DNA of 64,000 nt. Origin: Panorpa germanica (Eukaryota; Arthropoda; Insecta; Mecoptera; Panorpidae). The DNA is taken from contig OY783219.1 in assembly GCA_963678705.1 (NCBI GenBank), positions 2,728,001 through 2,792,000 on the forward strand, written 5' to 3'. The notes beneath the pieces are model-generated. The model worked only from the letters and a program-made list of their open reading frames with translations, did no database searches and had not been told where the DNA came from. A program made the translations under genes and the position numbers. Within the stretch, counting starts at the first letter, position 1. The number at the start of each line of letters is the position of its first letter. Below, piece by piece: positions 43,797 to 57,374 of this stretch.

Positions 43797-46700
43797 TATA
43801 TATTAAAATTGTCTAATGAACACTCTTACATCTACACCTAAGAAAATATTTTAATATTTCTACAATTTCCAAAGGTTATTTACACTTAACAAGATTGCCT
43901 AGCTTATGTTATGTATGTAGATGTGCGTTTTTTGTTCGTACGTGTGTGCTTTTGTAGATGTCGAGGCATATAGCCCACGCGTACATAAGAGGTAAGCACT
44001 TGTTATATATATAATCGAAATAATATTTCATAAAACAAATTCCTATTTCAGTGTAAATCGCATTTCAGCCTTCTTTCAATTTGTCTTTTCAGTCCATAAG
44101 ATCCCCCTCTACTTAACCAACCCCTCCTCCCCCCTAAACCACCCACAGTCTATTTAACGCACAACGTTTAACGTACACAAATTCCAAGCCAGACTCCGCA
44201 CGATGGCGATGATATCGAAGGCAGGGTATGTGTTGGTTTGAATAAGAGGGTGGTTGATGGTTTAGTGAAGGGTTGGGTGGGGGGTTGTAACGCTTACGAA
44301 CCTATTCGTCATAAGCATTCAACGACTCAAAGCACGGCCTAAATTACTTTTAAGATTTGAATCGTTTTTCCAGTTCAGTATTTTCAATTGATAGAAAAAA
44401 TACTGGTGAATATATATATTTATTTATAAAGAATTTATATTATATAAATAAATCGTTCTTATTTACTTACTTGTGTGCCCTTGATTTTACTTATTTAAGA
44501 TAACATCACATGCAGATTATTCGTGCGATGATGTACGACCAACTTGTTCTTTTCAACAAATTTATTTAAGGGAATTTACTAGACTGCGTTTGATGTTATT
44601 TATAGCTACGAGTTTGTAAAGAAAATTGAACATTTTGTGACGTATGAATTGGTGTTGCTGCGGCGGTGTTTCCCAAGAATTTCAAAAGGTTAAACTAAGA
44701 TGATATGGTAGTTAATTCTTAGATACAATTTGTGACCATAAAGTAAAGAGAATGTAGATGCTAAACAGCTGAAGACAAAAGTTTGCCTTCAACGTGTGAG
44801 TCAAATATTGGAAGATTGACATGGCAAGTTTTCTACTACACGGTGGAACGAATGTTTGATCCGAATGATTTATTTATTTTATTAATTTGTTGATATTATT
44901 GACACTGATGCTGTTTAACAAAAACGTTCAAGTAAATAAAGAAACTTTCAAGTATAAAACCTTCCTTTGTTGGACGATTCGTGCAGCACTGTATGACATG
45001 TGGATCAAGTGTGTGGTGGCGGTAGAAAAATCTTTCTTGACGCGGGTCAAAAGACCGACAACAGCCCGAATTTCTTGCAACGTGAACGTTGAACACACTT
45101 ATTTCCAGCATTGACCACACGATGCGTGCAACCATCAAGTGTCCAACGTTGGAAAGTGTTTGTAGCACTTAAAATATTAAATATAGTCGAAATTGCGAGG
45201 GTTCGGCGGTGATTTACAAATAATTTTGATCGGAATCCAATTACATGCGAATCGTATAACTCTGAATGGTGATTGGAATCCTATTAGACATTAGTGAGAC
45301 CTTACATGAAGCTTTGGACAGCATGTCTGAACCGGCCGGAACGCTCCGTACCCCTTCTGATTGCCTTCCTAATACTTTCCAAACGAGGTTTGCCGAGGTG
45401 CAAGTCGTGGTACTACCCAGTACTACCACATATGTTCTCCCGAACGCTGTTTGACTACTGTCTAACCACTGTCTGATACGAGATTGCTAAGATACGACAA
45501 ATTGTTTGTAGGGCAATGGTGAATTTTTTTTTATTAGTTACAATATGCATTATAAAAAAATGTAAGAGGAAGTGCTTTTTCATTGTATCGCAGATTTATA
45601 TGTCACAACCTGTATTAACCATGAGTCGCCGGCGAACTCTCTTAATTTAAACTATATTAAAATTTGTAATTGATTATGCTACGTCATTTTTAATTGGTAT
45701 CAATAATTCAAAATCAATTTCTACTTCTAAAGTAGATTCTACAATGATAGAACACAGCATCTGTTTTATTCCATTCGTATAGTGGAACAAGATGCGGATG
45801 TAAACTGGTACACCCTCACACACATAAGGCATCCCCCTACCCTCCTACCAGTCCCACCACCCAACACATAATGCTTTAGTTTAAACTAACGTAAATTAAT
45901 CTAACTCACATCTTGCTGGCGTATTACCTCTCAAATCACATGCTCTGCGTACAATCCGTTTAAACTCGTAACGTACTTCCGTGCACCCCTTCCTCCCCTC
46001 CCCCACTCTTTCACTATTACCACCCAAGTTCCCATCCTTATGAAAACGTCTTTGTTTTGTTTTAACCCCCGTGGAATAACTTCGTCTAGTATCTAGAAGC
46101 AGTACCAGCACCAACATCTCCCACTCTCTACCCCACTCCTCCCCCATCCGTTCTTAACAAACTTTATAATACTGAATATATGATTTTGATTTCTTTAAAT
46201 TTTCAAATTCTACTTAAAACTTTTTTTCTTTTTATTTTATTTGTACCACTGTGTTTGATTTTTGAATGTTTACTTTTGAACAAGTGGTGCTTTTTGCGAT
46301 TGAATTAGATGGAGTTGAATTCAACTGAGAAAAATACACTTTTCATGTTAAATGGAAATTATTTGGGAATGTCATTTTCATTTATGTGTACACACGTTTA
46401 GCAATTTTATAGCTTGGGTAGTTTTTATCGCAAAATGTATATTTTTATTCAAATAAAATAATAGATTGAAGCCATATTCCCCTCACTCACTGTTTTTAGT
46501 TTTAATTTAAGGTTTTAACCTGCTGAAACATTCATTTTAGGTAAACCTTAAATTAACACTTAAACTCAGATTTATTGTTTATGAAATAGGGCTATTTATA
46601 TTCTACTATCCATAGCTATTTCTTGTGTCTTATATTTAAAATGAGTAAAATTAAAATATTCCTTAATGTATGGATCGCCTAGTTCATTAGTCAGATAACT

Positions 46701-47774
46701 CTGAAGTTTGAGTTTTGAGATAACGACGGAAACAAATTCGAGGTTTATGCTAACGGTATTCGCTATTATAATTTTGTTTGCTTGCATTTTGATTCAAGTA
46801 GAAGATATAATTTTACATAGAAAAATTTCTAGTTATCTTACTAATGAACTGGGTGATTGAAATATTAGTAAAATCACAATAGATGTCCCTGGTCTAGTTG
46901 TCATTTGCATAATTCGCAACGAAAAAACTATTTAACTTTTAAGACTATTAGTAATATTAATTACTAATCTAGCTTACACATAACTGTAATCCTTAACAAA
47001 TATTGTTAATCAAAAATATCTTAGACTTTAGTCCGACCTATATTAATCTTTTGGGTGACTCTACCTACTATATATATATCTGCTATATACATACAGAAAT
47101 GTAGTTTAAAACTAACATATTCTTGGAAGGGTTTTTCGATTTACCCTTGCGATTGGATTGTGTAGCACAGTACGAATGTATTGGACTTGATGGAATTAAG
47201 GATATCCGATGAGAGTTCATCCAACACCCCCCTTCTTCCCCCCACCCTAACGAGCATCAGGGTGTGATGGTGCTTAGGACGACGACACGACTCGACGGTA
47301 AGCACAGCACAGCACAGCAAACTAGAGCTTACAGCGAGTCAGAACAGAACACTGCAGTACAGTGTACCGGCACACATGACTATTACAAATAATGATCTCC
47401 TTTACTGTAAAAGACTTTATTGCAAATTGGTATAAATTGATATAGAGAAAGACAAGAATAAATTGTGTCTATTGTTTGAAAAGAAAATTGAACGAACAAA
47501 TCGTTGAGTAAAAGTTATTGTCGGTAGTTAGGGGTGTTTTTGTGCATGTAGAGTACACCCCCGTATAACGAGGGGTGCTGTTGTAACGCTTACATTATAT
47601 ATCATATATCTAATAATATGTACAAAGGTTTTAGATATACGAAATCGTTTAAAACATTTTGAAAGTTAATCTTTTTCAATGTATCATTATCGCCAATGAA
47701 TTTAAACGGTTCTGAGACATTGATGAACGAAGACAGTTTTTGATTAGGTTTAATTAGACATTGGGCACAGCATT
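43797..47774. other. No gene seen; several C-rich islands
   Basis: C-rich islands lie near 44100-44140, 45830-45870, 45983-46005 and 47222-47250. A GC-richer stretch at 44985-45480 holds overlapping frames of 60-90 codons on both strands without recognisable domains; I cannot decide whether it is old transposon or gene debris. A perfect 14-bp stem lies at 46502-46515 and 46543-46556. No RNA gene seen. Confidence 0.45.
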
Positions 47775-48190
47775 CTTCTACCTTAACTCATTAAATGACA
47801 TATCACTGTGCTTAATTCATTTTTGATCCTTACTATATCTAAAAATTCTCATTCCTTCCAAAAGGAAAAAACATATCCTTATAAAAATAAAAACAAAACT
47901 GCTACTGCTACTGCTTTGCTCCTCCTGCTGTTTCTACTCTGCCATTCCTTCTCTTTCCTTGCTCCTTTTCTCTATCTCCGTCATCCACCTCTTCCTTTCA
48001 CTGCCTCCCTTTAATAACTGCATAATATACTTTTCCCTTATTACCTTTTTCTCAAGTAAAAACTTAATGTGCTCCAATGTTTCTATCTCCGTTCCGCACA
48101 CCCGGGACATCCTTTCTTAGCTATTTGCCCAATATCTGTTTCCTTTCTCCTCGTTTCCCAATCAGAATCTGGCAATCCTTCTCATGACAT
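47775..48190 (-). mobile_element. LINE 3' end (antisense), subfamily shared with 50.3 kb
   Basis: The minus strand gives a decayed LGNEEK-like block near 48.16 kb, then a zinc-finger start in the style CGTEIETLEHIKF near 48.09 kb, then a charged tail and a 3' untranslated part. The whole stretch matches 50295-50714 in order, including AACTTAATGTGCTCCAATGT and CCTTATAAAAAT on the plus strand. It is 5'-truncated at about 48190. I found no clear target duplication. Confidence 0.75.
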
Positions 48191-50244
48191 CAGACTTTTA
48201 TATATTTTACCAATGCTGTCTAATTACATTCGGGAAAGTTGATTGTACCATATTACCAAAAATTAGTTTATACAATTCCTCGACAGGTATTCTTTCTCGG
48301 GGTGCGGGGCTCTGGCTCTGGGAATACTTTTCTCAAATTTCTTAATCTCTTTGGTGTGATTCCTTTTTTCTTAAAGTGTTTGTATAAGGTTATATAGTAG
48401 CGATGGGTGATGATTTTCCTTAGAAAAACTCTTTGAAACGCTGTGGAAAACATTGTCTCCTATACGAGTCAGTATTGAGTTCTAGAAAACTAACTTCCTA
48501 AACGAATAAATATAATTTATTATCCAAAGAAATTAGCATGATATTGAATCTACTGATTAGCACCAGAAATTTGATTAGGCGATTAAGTGGGTGTCAGTCG
48601 GTGTTTGCTTGGCGACAACAACCACCATCTGTAAAGAATAAGCGACTTTGGCACAGAGTGAACGCAGGATTGCAGTAACATTCAGAACAGTCTAAACATT
48701 TTGCTAGCAGTCCAAACATTTCTTTTGAATTATACCGTATCCGTTCTAAACTTTACTCTTTTAAATGCTGCAAATATATAAATTCATCGGGTTCTAGTTC
48801 GAAGAATAGGAACACAGAAAGAGAGAAGGTAAATTAAGGAAGGCTCAATTGAATTATTTAAAATAAGCTGCTACTTGTTAAAGTAAGATACACATGTATC
48901 TTTTTGATGACAGGCGGCTCTTCTTGCTCACGGTTTCCATATTTCTTGCAATATACTCGTAACAGAAGTTAAGCATTTTAGACTTCAGCTAATGTTCTGA
49001 GCATATGATGATACTTATGCTAAATTCTCCCGCACAACGACGCGACGTTGGGTCGTTGTTTTCCTCATGTTTTCTAAGTATTTTCCAGGGTTAAGCCTGT
49101 TCAATTTCCCGTCGTTATTATAATAGGATTTGCTATGTAATACAAAAAGGATTAACAGGTAAATATTCTATGTTAACAAACAACTTTACTGTCTTACGCT
49201 TTGTTGTAGTTCGTACTCTTCTCTGCTTCTGCTAGGATCTAACTTATATACTTGTTCTTCTAAAGGGCTCTCAAAGTTTTGTTTTCTTATTCAAAAATTT
49301 AAAGACTTTAAGGTCTTAGATATAAGCTGATTTCTTTGGATAAAAAATAATATTTATTCGTTTAGGAAGATTGTTTTTTTAAAAGCAGCACCATCGCTAT
49401 TATATGACGACGTCGTTAGAATCTACAAGCATACGTCATTTTTCCACTGTACATAGCTTAAGCCAGTTACAACGTATTTTATTTTGAGAAATACTGCCAA
49501 CATAAATATAGTTAGGTAAAAGTCACATGGTACATAATAATGTTAGCGTTAACTTTCAACTTAGCACCCTCTCCTCACCCCTTCCACTCCTCGTGAACCC
49601 CTTTTGGTCCAATAGGGCAGGGTAGGTCTTACCCATCCATGTATTCTGCTGCTGTAATATGTTTTCGAAGTAACTTTTATTAAAGTTACTGTAGTTATTT
49701 TAAACAACTCGGCAAACAGTCAGTTTTGGTGTTTGTTTGGTGTTTGCTTTGTTCGTTTGTTCGTTTCGTCCATTGCGTTATATAACGCTGCGTCTAAATA
49801 AATAATTTTAACTCTAATATAGACAAGGTATATTATGAAATTTTCTTTCGTAAAGTTTTGTTTTGGAAAGTGTGTTTTTTGTTTAACCTAAGCTCTAATA
49901 ATTGATGTTACTTTTAAAGTTTAATTCGCTGTTTGCTGAAACAACTTCACGTTGTTGAGAAAATCGTTTCCATTTTTTATTAATTCGAAATATATCGCCG
50001 AAATATATAATATATTTGTAAGGTAGATTTGTTTAACACCTTAACGACCCCCGTGAAATTGCGTGAACCATCGCTTGGGATTGCACATTATTCATCAGCT
50101 GTCTAATAAGCAGCTACTATTAAGATAAGCTACAGATTCGTATCAAACTATAAGATTTATCGTATCAAACCTAGAAGAAAAGTAAAAGAAGAGGAAGGTG
50201 TATTCCAACGGTCAAGTATCATATAAATGTGTTAATGTTAACAC
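48191..50244. other. No gene seen
   Basis: AT-rich DNA with a C-rich patch at 49566-49605. The 61-codon minus-strand frame at 48268 has no domain. No transposon terminus recognised. Confidence 0.5.
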
Positions 50245-50257
50245 TTCGATCTTAGTT

Positions 50258-50714
50258 ATTATTATTTTAATGTTTTTGCCATTTCGCACTACATTTTTGT
50301 ACCTTAACTCATTTATTTACATGTCATAGTGCTTAATTCAATTTTGATCCTTATTAAATCTAGACATTCTCACTCCTTCCAAACGAAAAAAGAAAGAAAA
50401 AAACATATAAGTTTATCCTTATAAAAATGAAAACAATACTGCTTTGCTCCTCCTGCTACTCTCCTCCTGTTTCTATTCTGCAATTCCTTCTCTTTCCTCG
50501 TGCCTTTTTGCTATCTCTTCTATCCACCTCTTTTCTTTAATAACTGCCCTTTATTCTTTTCGCTACCTTACCTTTTTCTCACATGAAAACTTAATGTGCT
50601 CCAATGTTTCTATCTCTGTTCCGCACACCCTCCATATCCTTTCCTCGCTATTTGCCTAGTATCTGTTTCCTTTCTCTCGTTTCCCAATCTGAATCTGGCA
50701 ATCCTTCTTATGTA
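50258..50714 (-). mobile_element. LINE 3' end (antisense) with 13-bp target duplication
   Basis: A 457-bp, 5'-truncated copy. TTCGATCTTAGTT stands on both sides (50245-50257 and 50715-50727), which is what target-primed reverse transcription leaves. The minus strand carries the end of the LGNEEK-like block, a CGTEIETLEHIKF-like zinc-finger segment near 50.6 kb (decayed), a charged tail and a 3' untranslated part ending in an AT-rich tail at 50258. It is a close relative of 47775-48190. Plus-strand frames of 68-83 codons over it are accidental. Confidence 0.85.
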
Positions 50715-50727
50715 TTCGATCTTAGTT

Positions 50728-53700
50728 GTTGGATCAGTAAAAATACTTACGTATCCGAGGAAGAACTCACGAATATTCTTCGGTATTCATTCGTGCTGTT
50801 AGATTCCATGCTTTACCTCGTAGGTCACATCGGGTATTACCATCATCACCAATGATGTCAGACAGATGAAACCTATTTTAGGAATATTTTAATATAAAAT
50901 AAAAATGAATACTTCGAAAATACTTTAACGTTTTTGGTAAGCAGTGCGTAGGTTTGCCGTGAGGGTGCTGATGAAGCGGGGGTGTTTGTGATTTGCATAC
51001 TTCTCCGCACAATTTAATGGAAAACAGTGAAAACGGTGAAAACAGTTCAAATTAAGCCATTAGGACTTTATATGTCTTTTACACTAAACAAATAAAAAAT
51101 TTCTTTTTTTTTTATTATACTTAAAATATTATTTTATAATTTATGAAGGCAGTGTTTTTGACACCAATAGAAAGAGAGGGGCGCAATACCAAGCACCACC
51201 CCACTCTAGGTGGTAGGAGTTTTACCCCAAATAATATATTCCAGGGATATTTATATACTTTTACGTCATACTGTTTTATATCTGGAATAATTGTTCATAA
51301 ATCAATATTTAATCGCTATTTTAAAGGCTGATTATTATTTATTGCAGTTTTTTTCTTGTTTGTCCCAATATAACATTGTAAAATTATAACGCTGCAAAAT
51401 GGATAAAAAAATATACAAGATTTATATAAGAGTGAAAGAGATAGAGATAGTGAGGGGGGAGAGGGTAAGTATATTAAATCTTTATTTTATACCATTTCGA
51501 AAAAATCGTATATAAAGTTGTTTTATATGTGTACAAAGTATCAATTCCGTGTTTAGTTTATTTTATGGCGGATTTCCCGAGGTGGTTCGTGGTTTTCTTT
51601 TAAATTCAGACTTATTCTTGACCATAAACAGTTAGTACCAATCAAAAATGTAATCGAATAGCGTCACTTTCTGTTGGTGCAGTTATATCTCCATAATTCA
51701 AACTAAGCGAGATTTACAACTGGTCCCAGCTCTGATAATACTAACTCATTGTATTAGATCGTTATCACATCTTATCTTTTCTTCTTCTTCTTTTATAATA
51801 AATATTAAAACCGAGTTCGCTTAATGTCCCTACTGAGAGAAATCTACTGGGAACAAATTTATATGAATAATATTCTTAATAATTAAAACTCTCTTTGCAG
51901 TCCGCAGAGTTTGAAGTTAGCAGTCTGAAGTTAGCAGCATTCAGTAAAGAGTACTACAAGTACTGTACGGTATTACTTGATTACGGTTGGTTATTTTCCA
52001 GGGTAATTTTATTAGGTAAATAATCCTATTTGAAACCCTTCTCGTTGTTTAATGCTACCATCTACTGGAACTGGACGAATAATTATTTAATGTGTTTACC
52101 CTGTATAATGGTGTAGTAGTTTTACACTTGAATTGTTAGTTTGAAAGTTTAAGAGCTTGTTTAGAATCAAATGTTGTGTTTAAAGGAAGATTTCTTCGTT
52201 CTGTTTGATGCCGCTGTGGCGCTGGTGTTGCTGTGACAATGACATAAACAAAGACTTAAAAATGAAATTATGACAAGAGACTCAACTAAAATATCTCAAA
52301 TTAGTAGCAGGTCTTTTCTGATAGGACTAGTTTCGAAATTTGGTCGAATTAGCCCCTTGGATCGGTCTGTCTCGCTGACATATATAAAAATGGACTATAA
52401 GTGAGTTTTAGTAATTTTTTTGTCAGCCTTAAAGCGTCTGCAAGGTAATACAAGGTAGTACAAGACAACTGTTTTAAAACGTTTTACAAGAGGACCGATC
52501 CAAGACATCCCCTAGACCCAATTTTAATTCCGCTATGAGTAGGAGCGAGAGGGTATTATTCGTGTGTATGAGAGCGAATGAGACATATACCTTGATTACC
52601 TGATACCTAGAAAATGGCTACTCAATTTTACACATTTTGTTCATCAGAAAATAAGTGATGTCTCGTATCTCAGGGATCTTGGACTATATAGATTGGGTTA
52701 TATTTCTTTTACAGTGATGGTAAAATAACAAAAGAAACAGCTCTGACAATATTACTACCAATTTAACCACATTTACTGTTAGTACAAGCTTCGAAAGTCA
52801 TGGACTCATGGCTTCTGCACAATTCAACAAAAATTAATCTTCACTATGACATGTTTTATTACACCAAACTGATTAAGTTCCAACGCGCGAAGCGCTATCC
52901 TTACATCTTGCGGCAAACCTAAGAACCACAGCAACATTTGGCCATCGCCACACCAGGCGCCACGTAACGGCAAAAGGAACTACGTACAAAATATATTAAA
53001 TTTAACTCCTTTAAGGGTGAAATATTCATCTTATGGTTCTGTAGTACATAGTTGTAGTTGGCACCCTCATCTGATCGTCAGTTTAACACGGTTTCCATCG
53101 CTTTCGTCCTTGAATATCCTTGATACTATTTATTTAGTACAGCAACCATAAATTTTAAGAATTAGACTTCAGTAATTTAACGTAAGACATATTCTATTTT
53201 AAACGGAACACTTTACAAACTTAGACAGCCTCGAGTTAAGTTATTTTTACCCAAAATGCTTTTCCTCTTGTCCTCTTGTTCGTTGTTTTCATTTTAAAGT
53301 TCTCCTTTCTCTCCCCCTCCTTCATGCTCCCTCGGTTTTCGTTGCATATTCAGAAGTACTGACATATTTAAAATTCTTTAGATTGTTTAAATTAATTGTT
53401 TTTATTGTTTCTCTGTCTTTGTTGACGTAGGTTCTTCATTCTCCTTCTGTTTCTACATTGAACTCCTTCAAACTTTCATCCCCTTCCTTTTACTTCCTCC
53501 CTTCCCAACCAACCCCTTTCTCGTTTCATGTTTTTGAGCTCTGATGATACTGTCTGTTTTTGTATACACATTGCTGTTGAAACAATTTCATAATAATTAC
53601 ATTCACTCCCCTTTCCTGCTTTACCCTGCACCACCTTTTCATCCCCTTACCCTTTAAAAACACCCACTGGATCCTATCTGCGGAACATCTACTTTTTAGA

Positions 53701-53826
53701 TATTTTTTTCTTGCTACCTCAAACTTATGAAGAATACTTGTAGTGAAAGTTTGTTTTTCTGGAAAACTTGATTTAATACTTTCACAAGTATTTTCAACTT
53801 TTATTCATATTTAATATGTTTGTTTA
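50728..53826. other. No gene seen
   Basis: A pyrimidine-rich stretch at 53270-53660 looks superficially like the antisense LINEs, but the protein blocks are not found. Acceptor-like CTCTTTGCAG at 51891-51900 has no supporting frame. Confidence 0.5.
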
Positions 53827-53838
53827 CGTATATATATA

Positions 53839-53893
<55 letters not shown>

Positions 53894-53905
53894 ATATATT
53901 TATAT
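53827..53905. repeat. (TA)n microsatellite with TTTA interruptions
   Basis: A TA-rich dinucleotide run with three TATTTATA interruptions. Confidence 0.95.
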
Positions 53906-54219
53906 TTTATTTGTGGTTTTTTGAACATCTTTTGTAAATTACATTTGATAACACATATTTCAGTCGGCAGTGACAGGCGATAGGGGTATTCATGTCAACT
54001 GTGTTAAGTCGTATATATGTGGGCCGTTCAATAAGTCTACATGGACCGCCTGAAAGCGTTCTTAGAATATTTTTTTTAGACAAAATACAGAGTACACATA
54101 ATAGGCTAGACACCAAAAAAATGTTAAGATATTCAATATATCATATAACACACAATTTATATAAATTTAGAATAGGTATTTTTTCTTCGTATTAATCTAA
54201 AACATATTAAGTTTATTGT

Positions 54220-54400
54220 GTGAAAATTTTAAGTCGATTGGAGTAAAACTGTCGGAGATATAGAGTTTTAAGTCTTCACCTCTCTTGGCTGCTCTCTCTA
54301 GCTCAAAATCTACTGCTCCGATCCTCTTGAAATTTTGCACACTCTTTCTTTCTTTACATAAATGTCGAGGTAACGCTGTCGAGTTTTAATTAATATTAAT
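54220..54400 (-). repeat. Repeat arm, inverse of 57029-57255
   Basis: AAGTCGATTGGAGTAAAACT, then GATATAGAGTTTTAAGTCTT, then AAAATCTACTG, then TGAAATTTTGCA, then TTTACATAAATG and GCTGTCGAGTTTT occur here in this order and, inverted, at 57029-57255. Class unknown; the style resembles 8640-9370. Confidence 0.75.
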
Positions 54401-57028
54401 TATTAACATATTATCTGTGTGGTCAAAAAACATTTTCGAAAATACGCTTTTTTGTATCGATTTGTATATAGGTATTGTATATATATATTTAATGATCTAG
54501 ACATATATGTACTATTAGAGTAACGTGAAATAATCTCCTGGACCGTTTTCTGTCCATTTCAATTTTCTCTAAGAACCCAAGGTAAGCACCCTTATAAGAA
54601 AAGGTAAAAAATTGAGAGTTTTTAAGATGGACATTCCACCAGATGTCACATCAGCCCCGACATTCATCCTCAGGAGTCCGTAAGAGCCAACAACTTTTCT
54701 CCAATGACTCCTGCCCCTGGAATACACTTTCCAGGATTTCAACTTAGTCTCGAAACATGACTATGACATCGTAGAGCTTAAAAAGGATTTCAGCATTAAA
54801 AATATTCTTAGAAGACATACACACACACACACATGTGGTGGGGGTTGTAACAACCCCCGTTCAGATGGAGAACATTTTGTAGAACTCGCTGTCTGAGGGT
54901 CTTAGAACATAAGGGATGATTTTATATTTTGTTTAAGAAGTTAAGCTTTAGTGCTGAGTCCGACATTATGTATTTATGTATTCGTTTATCATATGATTTA
55001 AAATTATGGAGTGAGGGTCGAGGGGAGCGGTAGGTATTCGAGGGCTAATGTAAGTATGGCTTTAGCATAGGATTTATGAAAATATTAAATTTGAAAATAA
55101 ATTAAGGATTTACTATGGAAGAGTAAAGACATTTTTGGTAACTTGGCAACCAAACTTCTTCTAAATATTTTTTGGGGTAATGTAAAAAAAACATTGTTAG
55201 AATGCCACTGGGTCATTAAAAAGTCAAGTTAGTTGACATATAAGTAATACAGTATACTGTGGCGACTTAAAATGTGATTGTAGAGATTTTTCAATTGTGG
55301 ATTGAAATTGATGTTAATAAATGTGTAAAAATCGAATGTGTCTATTTTATTAAATATCTAAATGTTGACGGAGATATAGCAATTAAAAATTTGAATTGTA
55401 GTTTTAGCGCTAGAAATGGTCGGCCATATTTATATGACGTGAAATGCATTTTAACGTCAGTTATTTGCTGAGTAGGTCAGTGCTGTGGTAATGTTTTGTA
55501 GCTGTTGGTAGTCAAATAATTAAGTCAAATCAAAGAATAATAAGTTTTTATTTTATTTAACCCTACTAAGGCAGACATAACATTGAAATTTGACTGTTTC
55601 TTGAAATAGCTGTAAATAATATTTGATATTTTGATATATAAATACATATAGCAGAGATTTATGATCTGTAAGGTTGGTAACCTTACACAAGGATTGTGAT
55701 GTCACATGCGCTTGGAATGTGTACAACGTTGAATCCCTTTAATAATTAAAGAGACTAACTGACTTTTTTAATTGTTAATATCTCCTAACATATAAGAAGA
55801 TATTAAACAATAATTGTATATTTGAGGTTCTAGTAACCCACTTTATCAATATATAGTACACTTTTATAGAAATTAAGACATAGGACACAAGCCCATTATT
55901 ACAAAGTTAGAAACTTTTCTTATAAAGATACGCTCTTCGTAAATGCAGTCTTTGTCGTTCCTTATGTTGTTTTTCAAATTGCATTCTTCCCACCGCACTA
56001 ATTGTGTGTTCGAGCTCACAGAATCCTCCACAGATCTTGGGCTAATGAGTCGCATCCTCGTGGTTTGTTAACCAGCAGCGAGGGAGCGAAAGTGGTCGTA
56101 CGGCGTGTGACCTACACACATAATACACGCACCACTACATACACAATCCTTTCCTTCCAACCCCCACCGCCACCTCACCCCAAACAATCTGATCCAGTGC
56201 CCAACATGGAGCTCTGGCTATACTTGTGGGATTGTGGCGAAAGGTGGCTTCCCATATTGGGTCTATACCAAACTGTATTAATAATGTATCAAATGGATAT
56301 AAAACCTGTTCTGTTTATAATATAATTTATATGTATAAAGTAACTTAATCATTTAATAGTTTATAGATACTATGAGAAAGGTGTTAGTTGGATTCTCACA
56401 GATGTTGACATTTTTAATGCCTGAATGAACAACTTCATGATGAATTGCTTATAACGCTTACAAATGTATCAGGTTGAGTTCTTAAAACGTTTGATTTCTG
56501 CAAATAACTGATTTTATTTCAGGAAACCGTTTGCTAAAATCTAACCTTTCATTCAACAGCAAAGAAATATTTGTTTTGGAATTTTTTTTAAAGGCGTTAA
56601 TGCTTCAAAAGTTGTATGACGTTTGCGTAGTAACATTAAAAGGATTTCAAGCAATCTAAGCAAACACTTTTGTCGTTGTTTGTACCAGTAGATATACATT
56701 CAAATCTGTATATAAATATATCAATGTTTAATCTGTTCACTAAAAGAATAGTAGTATGGGCAGGGCGGTAGAGTTGGGGGTAAAGAGGAAAATATCAAGA
56801 AATGACAGCGAATCTCCGCTGATGTCACAAAAAAATGTTTCATTGCGGTGCCCCTCATAACTCATCACTGGATTATTTGAAATCAAAAACCCAAAATGAT
56901 TTCATTAGTTGATAAGTTTCTACAGGTAACGCTGTCGAGTTTTTATTTTTTTATTGATTTTTCAATTTTTTACAGCACTTAGATGTCGAAATATCGATTT
57001 TAAAATACGTTAAAATTTAAAGAAATAA
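54401..57028. other. No gene seen; spacer between two inverted repeat arms
   Basis: Holds the perfect 19-bp palindrome at 54840-54858 next to a CA run. The 107-codon frame at 56002 includes a PPPPPHP stretch that simply translates a C-rich island; no domain, so I do not call it. TTTTATTTCAG at 56511-56521 is acceptor-like without a supporting exon. Confidence 0.5.
54840..54858. other. Perfect 19-bp palindrome
   Basis: GGGGGTTGTAACAACCCCC has nine paired bases on each side of one central base. It follows an AC run (54818-54832). Function unknown. Confidence 0.7.
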
Positions 57029-57255
57029 AAGAAACTCGACAGCTTAACCTCGGCATTTATGTAAAGAAAGAGTATGCAAAATTTCAAAAGATTCGGTTCA
57101 GTAGATTTTAAGCTGGAGACGGCACCGACTCTAAAAAAGCTAAGTGTGAGAAAAACGCGTATAAAAGTTTCAAAGAAAGACGAAACCAGACCAAAGAGGT
57201 GAAGACTTAAAACTCTATATCTCAGACAGTTTTACTCCAATCGACTTCAAATTAA
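57029..57255 (+). repeat. Repeat arm, inverse of 54220-54400
   Basis: The partner of the arm at 54.2 kb, about 45 bp longer because of an extra piece near 57125-57195. A shorter local inverse, AACGCTGTCGAGTTTT at 56929-56944 against AAACTCGACAGC at 57031, lies just before it. Confidence 0.75.
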
Positions 57256-57332
57256 AAAAATTGTAACCTTATTGCAACATTATAATTCTAGCAAGCATTG
57301 AAAAAATGCGTATTTTGAATTTGTATATTTGT

Positions 57333-57333
57333 A

Positions 57334-57365
<32 letters not shown>

Positions 57366-57374
57366 TGTGTTTGT
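57333..57374. repeat. (CT)n(GT)n compound microsatellite
   Basis: About seven CT units followed by eleven GT units. The minus-strand frame over it reads threonine-histidine and glutamate-arginine runs from the same repeat. Confidence 0.95.

Noticed and set aside
44887-45476. Overlapping frames of 60-90 codons on both strands
   Set aside because: No known motif; frames on both strands cover the same DNA, which speaks for chance or old debris. Noted as undecided in the region entry.
53240-53660. Pyrimidine-rich stretch as another antisense LINE
   Set aside because: Translated on the minus strand it shows none of the LINE blocks (charged linker, LGNEEK, zinc finger).
56002-56325. Plus-strand frame of 107 codons with a polyproline stretch
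   Set aside because: The proline run is a C-rich island in translation; no domain, no splice support, unrelated halves.
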